From positions 1-64,000 of the forward strand of contig JANDJC010000003.1 in assembly GCA_024331045.1 (NCBI GenBank): a stretch of 64,000 nucleotides of DNA. Direction: 5' to 3'. The notes beneath the pieces are model-generated. The model ran no database searches and was not told the origin of the DNA. It saw only the letters and a list, made by a program, of their open reading frames with translations. Positions within the stretch are counted from its first letter, which is position 1. Every line of letters begins with the position of its first letter. Below, piece by piece: positions 49,888 to 57,956 of this stretch. The position numbers and the translations under genes are program-made. This DNA comes from Nitrospira sp. GTDB lineage: Bacteria > Nitrospirota > Nitrospiria > Nitrospirales > Nitrospiraceae.

Positions 49888-50709
49888 ATGTCTTCCCAGA
49901 CTCCTTTCCCCCGCGGTATTTTCAACCGTTTGTCCAAACAAGAATGTGAGTATTTTTTGGAGGTTATTCATTACACCTCCCAAGCAATGACCCCGGAACA
50001 GGTACGGGAAGTGTTGTTTCTCTTCCAGAAATACTTTCCCTTCAGCAAATCGTTGGGGGGGTTGGTTCGCCTGGGAGCAGACGGGAGCTTCGCCGGCTTT
50101 AGCAATGTCGTCAATGCCAACTTTCCTGATGAATGGCTGTACCTCTATTGGAAAAACGGCTTTGTTGAGATCGACCCTATCTTCAAATCAGCATTGGAGG
50201 CTCCGGGAACTCGGCATTGGCAAACTGTGTATCAAAGCCAATCGCCGTCGGAGCGAGAGCGACACTTCATAGAAAGCGCTCGCGAGTTCGGCCTGGGCGA
50301 CGGGATTACTACAGGGTCCCTCGATCAAACCTGCAAGCTGGCCACATTTTGCTCATTTGCCACCGAACAATCAATAGAGGCAACCGAGGCGGAACGGTTG
50401 CTACCCTTGATCGACTATTTGGGGTCTTACCTCCACCTGGCTCTGTTGCGGGTCGCACCCAAAGCTGCGCCTAAAACAAATCGATGCATCAAGGAGCTCA
50501 CCTCCCGCGAAGTCACGATCCTCAATTGGATGAAGAATGGAAAGACCAACTGGGAAATTGGCAAGATTCTCGGCGTCAGTGAGCGGACCGTCCGCTTTCA
50601 CATCGAACAAATCTTCTCCAAACTCGAGGTCACCTCACGCTCCCAGGCAGTGGCTATGGCCATTGAACATGGCCTTCCCGCCCTGCACGGCCTCCCTTCA
50701 GCCAGTTAG
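49888..50709 (+). CDS. luxR: LuxR-family AHL-responsive transcription regulator
   Basis: A 273-residue regulator with an N-terminal autoinducer-binding domain and a C-terminal LuxR-type helix-turn-helix (LTSREVTILNWMKNGKTNWEIGKILGVSERTVRFHIEQI, about residues 205-243). AHL contact residues are in place: W83, Y87, D96, P97 and W111. This indicates a true AHL receptor and not a NarL-type response regulator. ATG at 49888 follows CGGAGG. It converges with luxI, with 279 bp between the stops. Confidence 0.92.
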   Translation: MSSQTPFPRGIFNRLSKQECEYFLEVIHYTSQAMTPEQVREVLFLFQKYFPFSKSLGGLVRLGADGSFAGFSNVVNANFPDEWLYLYWKNGFVEIDPIFKSALEAPGTRHWQTVYQSQSPSERERHFIESAREFGLGDGITTGSLDQTCKLATFCSFATEQSIEATEAERLLPLIDYLGSYLHLALLRVAPKAAPKTNRCIKELTSREVTILNWMKNGKTNWEIGKILGVSERTVRFHIEQIFSKLEVTSRSQAVAMAIEHGLPALHGLPSAS

Positions 50710-50882
50710 GGGTGGCCAGCGGCGTCCTTTCACCGTCTCCGCGATGGTGGCGATCACTCGCCCAATCGTTGGGAAATGGGCCGTCAGGAAGGAACGGGCA
50801 AATCCCTGCCCACCACGACGATCAGTTATAGACAACTGACCCTGCTTGTCAGAAGTCCCTTTGCCAGCGCCACGCTCAGCCA

Positions 50883-50896
50883 CATAGCCGGCTATG
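50883..50896. repeat. 14-bp perfect palindrome between luxR and luxI 3' ends
   Basis: CATAGCCGGCTATG is a perfect 14-bp palindrome in the convergent gap. A second inverted repeat, GGAAAGAG (50920-50927) with CTCTTTCC (50942-50949), lies 24 bp on. Neither is followed by a T-run on either strand, so they are not typical intrinsic terminators. Confidence 0.5.
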
Positions 50897-50988
50897 GGTC
50901 AGAGACAGGCTATCGTTTTGGAAAGAGGTGACAGAGGCTCTCTCTTTCCCATGACAGAGAGATCATGCGGCTCATTCCTAACGTGTCA

Positions 50989-51720
50989 TTATCCGCCGTT
51001 CCCGCAACCTGCGAGTGACGCCATCTGCCCTTCTGCGGTTGAGAGCGCCAGGGTTGATGTAGAAGGCACGTTGTTGGTCTTGGTCAACCACTCCAACATA
51101 CCGGGACGGAGAATCGCTGCCTGCAAGCGAAACTCCTCAAGATCAAGCAGCCCCCCAATAGAATACACCTCCGCCGGAGGAATGGCGACCGGTTTTCCGA
51201 TCGGCTGACAGGGCCAGCCCATCCGTTGAACGACCCGCAAGAGTTTCTGTTCCACGACCATGTAGGTATACCGTACATCATGGGCAAGGCACCATTGATA
51301 CATCCCTTTGAAGATAGTCTTCACCAAGCTGGCCGATAACCCCCGATCGGTTATCGATGGATCGACCCCCAATCTCGTAATCTCCGCCGTATCAGGCGTT
51401 TTGCGAACGACGTGGGATCCTACCAGACAAGCACTGAATTCGCTTTCGATCATGAAGGGAACGGGCGCATGGGTCATGCGGACCACCCCCAGCAACCGGG
51501 CCTCTGACGAGAAAACTCCGATCAACGTGCTCCACGCATCATAAATGTCTTCTTCAAGTCGGTCGGCCCGCTCCGGAACCCATTTCAATCGTTCAGCAAA
51601 GATCCGATGCCGCAACCGGTAGGCTTGTCGCAGCTCATCTTCATTGCACAAGGTTTTGACCAACAATCCCCCTTCGTAGAACGACAGCTCCCTTGCCCCT
51701 GCCAACGCCAATTCCCGCAT
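50989..51720 (-). CDS. luxI: Acyl-homoserine-lactone synthase (LuxI family)
   Basis: A 243-residue autoinducer synthase that makes AHL from SAM and acyl-ACP. The diagnostic set is complete with family spacing: R37, F41, W47, D58, D61, R81, E113 and R116 (RHRIFAERLKW, EEDIYD, EITRLGV). It is some 25-40 residues longer than LuxI of Vibrio, mainly at the C-terminus. ATG at 51720 follows AGGAGGAAACG, a near-perfect ribosome site; the open frame to 51873 runs through the lux-box palindrome and is not coding. It converges with luxR. Confidence 0.93.
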   Translation of the reverse strand: MRELALAGARELSFYEGGLLVKTLCNEDELRQAYRLRHRIFAERLKWVPERADRLEEDIYDAWSTLIGVFSSEARLLGVVRMTHAPVPFMIESEFSACLVGSHVVRKTPDTAEITRLGVDPSITDRGLSASLVKTIFKGMYQWCLAHDVRYTYMVVEQKLLRVVQRMGWPCQPIGKPVAIPPAEVYSIGGLLDLEEFRLQAAILRPGMLEWLTKTNNVPSTSTLALSTAEGQMASLAGCGNGG

Positions 51721-51816
51721 CGTTTCCTCCTGAGTGGTGGTGCCCAACGGGCACGCCTGGTAGATGGTTGTGTCGATGGTGTGGATGGAGGAATGGTTCC
51801 ACCTTGTCTCCAAGAG

Positions 51817-51842
51817 GTCACCTGGCGGACTCGCCAGGTGAC
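51817..51842. promoter_or_regulatory. Lux-box-like 26-bp inverted repeat upstream of luxI
   Basis: Two perfect 11-bp arms, 51817-51827 and 51832-51842, around the loop GACT. The central 20 bp (51820-51839) read ACCTGGCGGACTCGCCAGGT, with the ACCTG...CAGGT ends and exact 20-bp length of the classical lux box. It lies 100 bp upstream of the luxI start, and also upstream of the divergent kinase gene. A hairpin in RNA is possible but no T-run follows. Confidence 0.65.
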
Positions 51843-52023
51843 GGGGAGCAGGCGTTTGCCTACACTGCGTCAATCGGCTGACACCGAGGAGAAAAATGAG
51901 CGGAGAAAACGATCGGAACGTGAACAGAAGCTGGACGACAGCTCAGTTGATTATCCTATATGAATAAACCTATTGAGAGCCTCTCTTGGAAGCTCTCGGA
52001 AATTCGGGGAAGGAGGAAAACAA

Positions 52024-52842
52024 GTGGAGAAACCCAAAAAGGGGCTAGGGGTCCTCAAAGGGTTTAGAACCTCACGGCCGTATGGGGAAATGTGCCCCAT
52101 GGACAGGGATGCTTCCACAAACGAACGCGACATTGTTCCCTACACGTACGTGAAATCGTACAGCAAGCATGATGTCGCAACAGCCCTCAAAGCCATGGAA
52201 CAGCGAGTCAACATGCTGCTGGAAGATCGATACAGGCTGGCCCAGGACCTTCACGATTGTATTCTCCAATCACTCTACGCCATTGGCTTGACCCTTGAGG
52301 GCGCCCGCCAATCCGAGTCTTCCCTTTCCTCAGCCGTTCAGGAAACCTATGACCAGGCAGTTACACAATTAAACCATTTGATTCGTGACGTTCGGGCCAT
52401 GATTGAGTCATTGGAGGCCGGCACCATTCGGGAATTCGACTTTTCAGCGGAGCTGAGCGTCCTGCAAGCAACTTATGAACAGGGGGGGCGCCTGACCATC
52501 AGGTTGGATCTCGATGAAACCGCGCTCAACAACCTGACGCGCGAAGAGCAACGGGAGATCTTGAATATTGTCCGGGAGGCCATCAGCAACTGTGCTCGCC
52601 ATGCCGAAGCCACCGAGGCCGTCGTGGCCATCCGTATGCGTGGATCGAGAGTCCGCGTCAGCATTGCCGATAACGGACGGGGCTTTACCCTCTCCAGCGG
52701 TTGCCGAAAAGGTTACGGCCTGACCAACATGGAAACAAGGGCGAGAAAGCTTGGCGGCTCTTTTCGGCTGTCGTCTATACTCGGCCGCGGCACCACCGTG
52801 ATGATTGACTTGCCGTTGTCATCGGTCTTGACACTCGCATGA
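52024..52842 (+). CDS. Soluble HisKA_3 histidine kinase without sensor domain
   Basis: A 272-residue kinase. It has only about 60 residues before the dimerisation helix (RYRLAQDLHDCILQSLYAIG, phospho-acceptor His77), followed by a HATPase domain with NIVREAISNCARHAEA (N box), ADNGRGF and GYGLTNMETRARKLGG. There is no PAS, GAF or membrane segment, so the input must come from another protein or from its short N-terminus. GTG at 52024 follows AAGGAGGAAAACAA and is much better than TTG at 51973 or ATG at 52090. It overlaps its regulator gene (ATGA). Confidence 0.9.
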   Translation: MEKPKKGLGVLKGFRTSRPYGEMCPMDRDASTNERDIVPYTYVKSYSKHDVATALKAMEQRVNMLLEDRYRLAQDLHDCILQSLYAIGLTLEGARQSESSLSSAVQETYDQAVTQLNHLIRDVRAMIESLEAGTIREFDFSAELSVLQATYEQGGRLTIRLDLDETALNNLTREEQREILNIVREAISNCARHAEATEAVVAIRMRGSRVRVSIADNGRGFTLSSGCRKGYGLTNMETRARKLGGSFRLSSILGRGTTVMIDLPLSSVLTLA

Positions 52843-53537
52843 AACCGTCGCTAGTTCGCCTCGTCCTCATTGATGATCACGAGATGGTACGTCAGGGCTT
52901 GCGGTCGTTCCTCGAACGGGACCGGGACCTGGCCATCGTAGGAGAAGCCGGGACAGCAGCGGAGGCCATTCCATTAGTCGAGCGCTTGCGTCCTCATGTG
53001 GTGTTGCTCGATCTTCAACTGCCGGACGCAACAGGCGTGGAGGTGTGTGGGAGGCTCCGCGCGTTAGCCCCTCAAACCCGTATTCTCATCTTGACCGCCT
53101 ACGCCGAAGACAGCACAGTCATCACGGCCCTCCAGAGTGGCGCCCATGGCTACATCCTCAAGGACATGCGATTGGAAGAACTCCTGCGAGCTATCCGTAC
53201 AGTTGCGGAGGGACGTGGCTATCTTGATCCCCGCGTGACGCAAAAAACTCTTCAGTGGGTTCGCGCCGGATCATCCTCCCGCCCCTACGGCGGAGGGCTT
53301 GCCAAGCTGTCTCGACAAGAGCGCCTGATCATGCCCCTCCTGGCGGAAGGCAAAACCAACAAAGAAATCGCCTCCCAGCTCCGCTTAAGCGACAAGACGG
53401 TCAAGAATTATCTCGCCAACATTTTTTTCAAAATCCAGGCGAAACGCCGGGCCGAAGCCGTCGCCTGGTTCATCAAGGAAACGCAATCTTCTTCCGCAGG
53501 AGCACCCCCCTCCTCCATCAACCCTAAGGACACCTGA
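52839..53537 (+). CDS. NarL-family response regulator
   Basis: A 232-residue regulator. The receiver domain shows the acidic pair in LIDDHEM, the phospho-acceptor Asp in VVLLDLQLPD and the lysine in GYILKDM; the output is a LuxR-type helix-turn-helix (LSRQERLIMPLLAEGKTNKEIASQLRLSDKTVKNYLANI). Its ATG overlaps the kinase stop, so the two form a coupled pair. Targets are not known; the 17-bp repeats downstream at 53756 are possible sites. Confidence 0.92.
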   Translation: MKPSLVRLVLIDDHEMVRQGLRSFLERDRDLAIVGEAGTAAEAIPLVERLRPHVVLLDLQLPDATGVEVCGRLRALAPQTRILILTAYAEDSTVITALQSGAHGYILKDMRLEELLRAIRTVAEGRGYLDPRVTQKTLQWVRAGSSSRPYGGGLAKLSRQERLIMPLLAEGKTNKEIASQLRLSDKTVKNYLANIFFKIQAKRRAEAVAWFIKETQSSSAGAPPSSINPKDT

Positions 53538-53755
53538 CAATGCACCAGTCCTCTAGGCACGAAATCGATCAGATCTGACATCGGCAAGATAGAACCTTTT
53601 CTCGAGGAATTCCGTGCCGTCCCCCTTTCACCGCTCGGCTGTAATTCCCCCGCAGCAGATGATTCCTTGTTCCTCCCATTTTGTCCCTCTTTCAGAAAAC
53701 CAGAAGAGCAGCGCCTTCGCATGGCAGTTCCCCCTCCTTGATCAACGTTTCATGT

Positions 53756-53789
53756 CGCATCTGATCCGTTGGCGCATCTGATTTGTTGG
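53756..53789. repeat. 17-bp tandem repeat upstream of the PAS/GAF kinase
   Basis: Two adjacent copies, CGCATCTGATCCGTTGG (53756-53772) and CGCATCTGATTTGTTGG (53773-53789), differing at two bases. A period of 17 bp is close to one and a half helical turns. They may be binding sites for one of the nearby NarL-type regulators. Confidence 0.55.
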
Positions 53790-53869
53790 ATTGTGACTGA
53801 CTGGATTTTTCCCGCTTCCAGGTTTTACACTGGTTTGTTCGTTTTCATTACGGATCGCATGCGACGCAG

Positions 53870-53883
53870 CCTTTAATTAAAGG
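53870..53883. promoter_or_regulatory. 14-bp palindrome CCTTTAATTAAAGG at the kinase start
   Basis: A perfect palindrome ending 10 bp before the ATG of the 1067-residue kinase. It contains the AAAGG part of the ribosome site, so a bound regulator or a hairpin could affect translation or transcription. Confidence 0.4.
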
Positions 53884-53893
53884 ATTACCCCTG

Positions 53894-56800
53894 ATGATCA
53901 ACGATTGCAGAGACGACCACCCTGCGCTGATCTCTCCCAACGAACTGGCAGCTCTTCGAACCCGTCTCACCGAGCTGGAACGAGAAGTCGTCCAACTCAG
54001 GTGGGCCAACGAGGCGATCAATTTTCTTGCTTCGTGCGCGGGTGGCGCCGAGGGGCGAGAGTTCCTTGTCTTGCTGGCCCACCGCCTGTCCGACATTCTG
54101 AATGTTTCCCGTGTATTGATCACGGAGCTGGTTCCTGGGCGGATGAACCGTGTGCGAATCGTCGCCGGTGTGCCTCGCAGTCAAAATATCGAGCCTATGG
54201 AGTACGAGCTCTCGAACACACCATGTGAGTTAGTGCTCACGCAGGGCTCGGCTTTTTTCCCAGAAGGAACTTGGCGGCTGTTTGCTCAAGACACATACCT
54301 GGCTCAGCACCGTATCGAGGGCTACATGGGAGAATCCCTGTTCGGTCGAGACGGCCGAAAGATGGGGCACCTTTGCATCATGGACGAGCGCCCCTTTCTG
54401 TTCGACCCGGTCCAAGGCCCTGCCATTGTGAAAGTCTTCGCCATGCTGGTGGGAGCGGAGCTGGAACGACTCCATGCGGACGAGGCTCTTCGGCAGCGTG
54501 AAACTCGGTTCCGCACCCTGTACGACGATAACCCCTCCATGTACTTTACACTTTCACCGGACGGTCTTATCGTCTCGGTCAATCGCTTTGGGGCGGCACA
54601 GCTCGGCTACACGGTGAACGAACTGGTCGGCCAATCGGTGCTGACGATCCTCGACGCAGCCGATCGAGAAACCGTTCTGACCCAGCTTCAACGATGCGCG
54701 GATCGTCCCTTTCAAGCCTTCGCGTGGGAAATCCAAAAACTCCGCAAGGACGGATCCCGCCTTTGGGTACACGAGCGGGCCAGAGCGATCGTCGACTCGA
54801 ACGGAGAGCTCATCATCCTCGTCGTCTGTGAAGACGTGACCGAGCAGCGACGAACCGGCCGGCTCCTTTCGACCTTGATTCGTGAATCTCCGCTTCCCAT
54901 CATCAGCTTGGATCGGACGGCGAAGGTCACAAGCTGGAATCCGGCGGCTACCAGACTGTTCGGTTGGACGCAAGAGGAAGTCATCGGGAACGAATTGCCA
55001 TATATCCCGCCGGGAGAAGAGGAAGCCGCCGATCGTCTATGGGAAGCGGGCGTTCGCGGAGAACTTACCGCTCCCGTTGAGTTACGCCGCCAACGCAAAG
55101 ACGGGACCTTGCTCGACCTCTTGCTTTGGCCTGTGTATGTGCGGGAGCAGGACGAAGGAGAATTTGAGACGGCCATCGGCATTCTTGTCGACCAGTCCAA
55201 CTTGATTCGGGCCGAGGCGGCCCGCAGAGAAAGCGAACGCCGCCTGCGCCTGATCATTGACAGCGAGCCGGAATGTGTCAAAACCGTCGACGTCGCCGGA
55301 CTGATCACCAGCATAAATCCCGCAGGGCTCGCCATCCTGGGGGCTGCGTCGGAACAGGATGTCCTCAGCAAACCGGTCTTTTCCTTTATTCATCCCGACG
55401 ACCGTCCGGCTTATGAACGGTTTCACCGGATGGTTTGCGCTGGAGAGCGCGGCATCTTGACATTTCGTATCATAGACCTGCGAGGCCAGGAACGATACCT
55501 GGAATCCCATTCCGTCCCCCTTCGCAACGACGCAGGTGTCACCATGGGCGTGCTCAGCATCGCCCGTGACATCACTGTTCGCAAGCAAGCTGAGGAGGCC
55601 TTGCGCGCCAGCGAGTCCCTCCTCCATCGATTTGTCGCTGACGCCCCCGTCGGGCTGGTGATTGCCGATCGAGACGGACGACTTCTGCATGTCAACCGCG
55701 CCTTCTGCGAACTCACAGGCTATAGCGAAGAAGAAATGCTCGGTCGAACGTCGTCCCTTTACACGCATCCGGACGATCTTGGTGAGAGTCTGAGCCTTGC
55801 CGCCCGGCTCGCCGCCGGCAATCAGTCGAACTGCTCGTTGGAACAGCGGTTTGTTCGCAAGAACGGCGACATGATTTGGGTATCTGTCAAGGCCACGCCC
55901 CTTCAGTTGCCCACCCACGACCGGCCGCTGCTGCTCGCCGCCGTGCAGGACATTACCGAGCAACGGAAATCCGAACGGCTGCTGGAGGAGGAGAAACGAA
56001 TTCTGGAATCCATCGCCGGCGATGCTCCCCTCTTATCAGTCCTAGAGACTATCTGTGCCATGGTCGAAGCCGCAGCCCCTCATCTGCTGTGTTCGATCGT
56101 CTTCCTGGACAGGAGACACAACTGTCTCCGGCCCGGCCCTGCCCCCAGTTTGCCCCCCGCCTACGTGGCGCTTGCCGACGGCGTTCCCATTGGACCATCG
56201 GTCGGATCCTGTGGGACAGCGGCCTACACAGGGCAGCCGGTGATCGTGTCCGATATTGCCACCGATCCCCTCTGGACCCCCTGGCGCCATATTCCGCTTG
56301 CCTATGGACTCCGATCCTGCTGGTCCATGCCGATCAAATCGCCATCGGGACAGGTACTTGGCTCCTTCGCTATTTACAGCCGAGCTCCCCGCCATCCCAC
56401 TCCCGGCGACTTAGCCCTCATGGAACGAACCGCCCATCTCGCCGGTATTGCCATGACACGGGCACGGGCGCGAGAGGAACGGGAACAATTGAGCCAGGAT
56501 CTCCACGACAACATTCTCCAATCCCTGTACGCCATTGGCATGCAACTGGAAGCCAGCCGGCTGTCATCATCCCGTTCCGCCAAGCAAGCGCGGACGCACA
56601 TGGCGCAAGCAATCGATCAACTGAATCGACTGGTCGGCGACATGAGACAGTACATCGCGTTCTTGAAACATGCGTCTCGACCGACGGTGAATTTCGGGCA
56701 GGCCTTACGACAACTGGTCGCCTCCATTCCCTCCCCTGAAGAACGTCCGCCCCAGATTGACATCCACGAGCACGTTCTTCCCCTTCTTACCGAAGAACAG

Positions 56801-57097
56801 GGCGAACATCTCCTCAATATTGCGCGAGAAGCGCTGAGCAACAGTCTCCGGCATAGCCGCGCCCGAAATCGGATCATTCGGCTGTCCCACACGGGGACGG
56901 CTATTCGCTTGGAAATCCGAGACGACGGGATTGGCTTCGATCCAAAGAAACGGCGCAAGCGAGGCCACGGCCTTAGCCACATGGCAACCAGAGCCAGACG
57001 TCTCGGCGCACGATTCATACTTGAAAGCCAGCCCAACGGAGGCACCAGCATTCTCGTCGATGTGCCGGTCACTAGGCAGATCAAGGAACACGCATGA
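53894..57097 (+). CDS. Multi-sensor HisKA_3 histidine kinase (GAF, four PAS, GAF)
   Basis: A 1067-residue soluble kinase. Reading along it: coiled coil (about 15-40), a GAF-like domain (45-195), four PAS domains (about 205-325, 335-450, 455-575, 580-705; PAS 4 has VADAPVGLVIADRDGRLLHVNRAFCELTGYS), a second GAF domain (720-870, VGSCGTAAYTGQPVIVSDI), a dimerisation helix (QLSQDLHDNILQSLYAIGM) and a HATPase domain. No membrane helices are seen, so signals are cytoplasmic. The second GAF (SCGTAA type) is common in NO/redox-type sensors, but the ligand is not known. It is coupled to the next regulator (ATGA). Confidence 0.9.
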   Translation: MINDCRDDHPALISPNELAALRTRLTELEREVVQLRWANEAINFLASCAGGAEGREFLVLLAHRLSDILNVSRVLITELVPGRMNRVRIVAGVPRSQNIEPMEYELSNTPCELVLTQGSAFFPEGTWRLFAQDTYLAQHRIEGYMGESLFGRDGRKMGHLCIMDERPFLFDPVQGPAIVKVFAMLVGAELERLHADEALRQRETRFRTLYDDNPSMYFTLSPDGLIVSVNRFGAAQLGYTVNELVGQSVLTILDAADRETVLTQLQRCADRPFQAFAWEIQKLRKDGSRLWVHERARAIVDSNGELIILVVCEDVTEQRRTGRLLSTLIRESPLPIISLDRTAKVTSWNPAATRLFGWTQEEVIGNELPYIPPGEEEAADRLWEAGVRGELTAPVELRRQRKDGTLLDLLLWPVYVREQDEGEFETAIGILVDQSNLIRAEAARRESERRLRLIIDSEPECVKTVDVAGLITSINPAGLAILGAASEQDVLSKPVFSFIHPDDRPAYERFHRMVCAGERGILTFRIIDLRGQERYLESHSVPLRNDAGVTMGVLSIARDITVRKQAEEALRASESLLHRFVADAPVGLVIADRDGRLLHVNRAFCELTGYSEEEMLGRTSSLYTHPDDLGESLSLAARLAAGNQSNCSLEQRFVRKNGDMIWVSVKATPLQLPTHDRPLLLAAVQDITEQRKSERLLEEEKRILESIAGDAPLLSVLETICAMVEAAAPHLLCSIVFLDRRHNCLRPGPAPSLPPAYVALADGVPIGPSVGSCGTAAYTGQPVIVSDIATDPLWTPWRHIPLAYGLRSCWSMPIKSPSGQVLGSFAIYSRAPRHPTPGDLALMERTAHLAGIAMTRARAREEREQLSQDLHDNILQSLYAIGMQLEASRLSSSRSAKQARTHMAQAIDQLNRLVGDMRQYIAFLKHASRPTVNFGQALRQLVASIPSPEERPPQIDIHEHVLPLLTEEQGEHLLNIAREALSNSLRHSRARNRIIRLSHTGTAIRLEIRDDGIGFDPKKRRKRGHGLSHMATRARRLGARFILESQPNGGTSILVDVPVTRQIKEHA

Positions 57098-57861
57098 CCG
57101 CCCTCAAGAACGCCGCCACCACCAAACTGAAAACGACTCGTGTGGTTATCGTGGATGATCATGAGGTTGTGCGCATCGGTCTTCGGGCGGTGCTCAACCT
57201 GACTCCCGGCATCAAGGTCGTCGGCCAAACTCCTTTCATGAAGGAAGCGACGAGCCTGTGCCTGCGCCTCCGGCCTGATGTTGCTCTTCTCGACATTCGC
57301 CTTCCGGATGGTAGCGGCATCGAAGCGGCGCGCGCTATTCTTTCCGATTCGCCGGGCACCAAGGTTTTGTTTCTGACGAGTTTCGCGGACAGCCATACGG
57401 TCACAGAGGCGATCCTCTCTGGCGCCCACGGCTACGTGCTCAAAGATATTTCTTCCAAGGGACTCGTTCGCGCCATTCGGACCATCGCCGCTGGCCACAC
57501 CTTGATCGACCCACGCTTGGTCGATCACTCGCAACCATGGCTCATGACTCACCGCTCCTCGACGAAACGGATCAAACGCCCCTTGCTGTCTCCCCAGGAG
57601 CAACGGCTGTTGCCATTGGTTGCGGATGGTCTGACCAACAGGGAAATCGCCATCGCCCTCCGCTTGAGCGAAAAAACGGTGAAGAATTACCTCGCCAAGC
57701 TGTGCACGAAGCTCAAGATCGGGCGGCGGTCGCAGCTTGCCGCCTTTTACGCGGCCAGTTTCAAAGGGTCGGGAGGGCCCTTTGCCTCTTCCTCCCCTCA
57801 AGATTCGGCCCTCTCTGCCGATAGAATCAATGGCATTGATAAGCCAGAAAACAAGGCGTAA
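57094..57861 (+). CDS. NarL-family response regulator
   Basis: A 255-residue regulator with receiver motifs IVDDHEVV, VALLDIRLPDGSG and GYVLKDI, and a C-terminal LuxR-type helix-turn-helix (LSPQEQRLLPLVADGLTNREIAIALRLSEKTVKNYLAKL). It is clearly a paralogue of the regulator at 52839; the recognition helix differs only slightly. It is encoded in overlap with the large kinase gene. A Ser/Gly-rich tail of about 30 residues follows the output domain. Confidence 0.92.
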   Translation: MTALKNAATTKLKTTRVVIVDDHEVVRIGLRAVLNLTPGIKVVGQTPFMKEATSLCLRLRPDVALLDIRLPDGSGIEAARAILSDSPGTKVLFLTSFADSHTVTEAILSGAHGYVLKDISSKGLVRAIRTIAAGHTLIDPRLVDHSQPWLMTHRSSTKRIKRPLLSPQEQRLLPLVADGLTNREIAIALRLSEKTVKNYLAKLCTKLKIGRRSQLAAFYAASFKGSGGPFASSSPQDSALSADRINGIDKPENKA

Positions 57862-57956
57862 GGGACCCCTTCCACAGCCAGACGAGGCGAGTATGCCCCT
57901 CTGCGACTCAAGGGAGTCGCCCTTCTGCCTTTCACACATAGTGCACAGCCATTCTC

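Larger units (their letters stand above)
53538..53893. other. 356-bp gap before the PAS/GAF kinase
   Basis: No protein gene is seen. The gap holds a 17-bp tandem repeat (53756-53789), a 10-bp palindrome TCGCATGCGA (53855-53864) and a 14-bp palindrome CCTTTAATTAAAGG (53870-53883) next to the kinase start. It is likely the control region of the following operon. Confidence 0.5.

Noticed and set aside
51817-51842. Intrinsic terminator
   Set aside because: The hairpin is strong, but no T-run follows on either strand and it lies between divergent genes, where a terminator is not needed.
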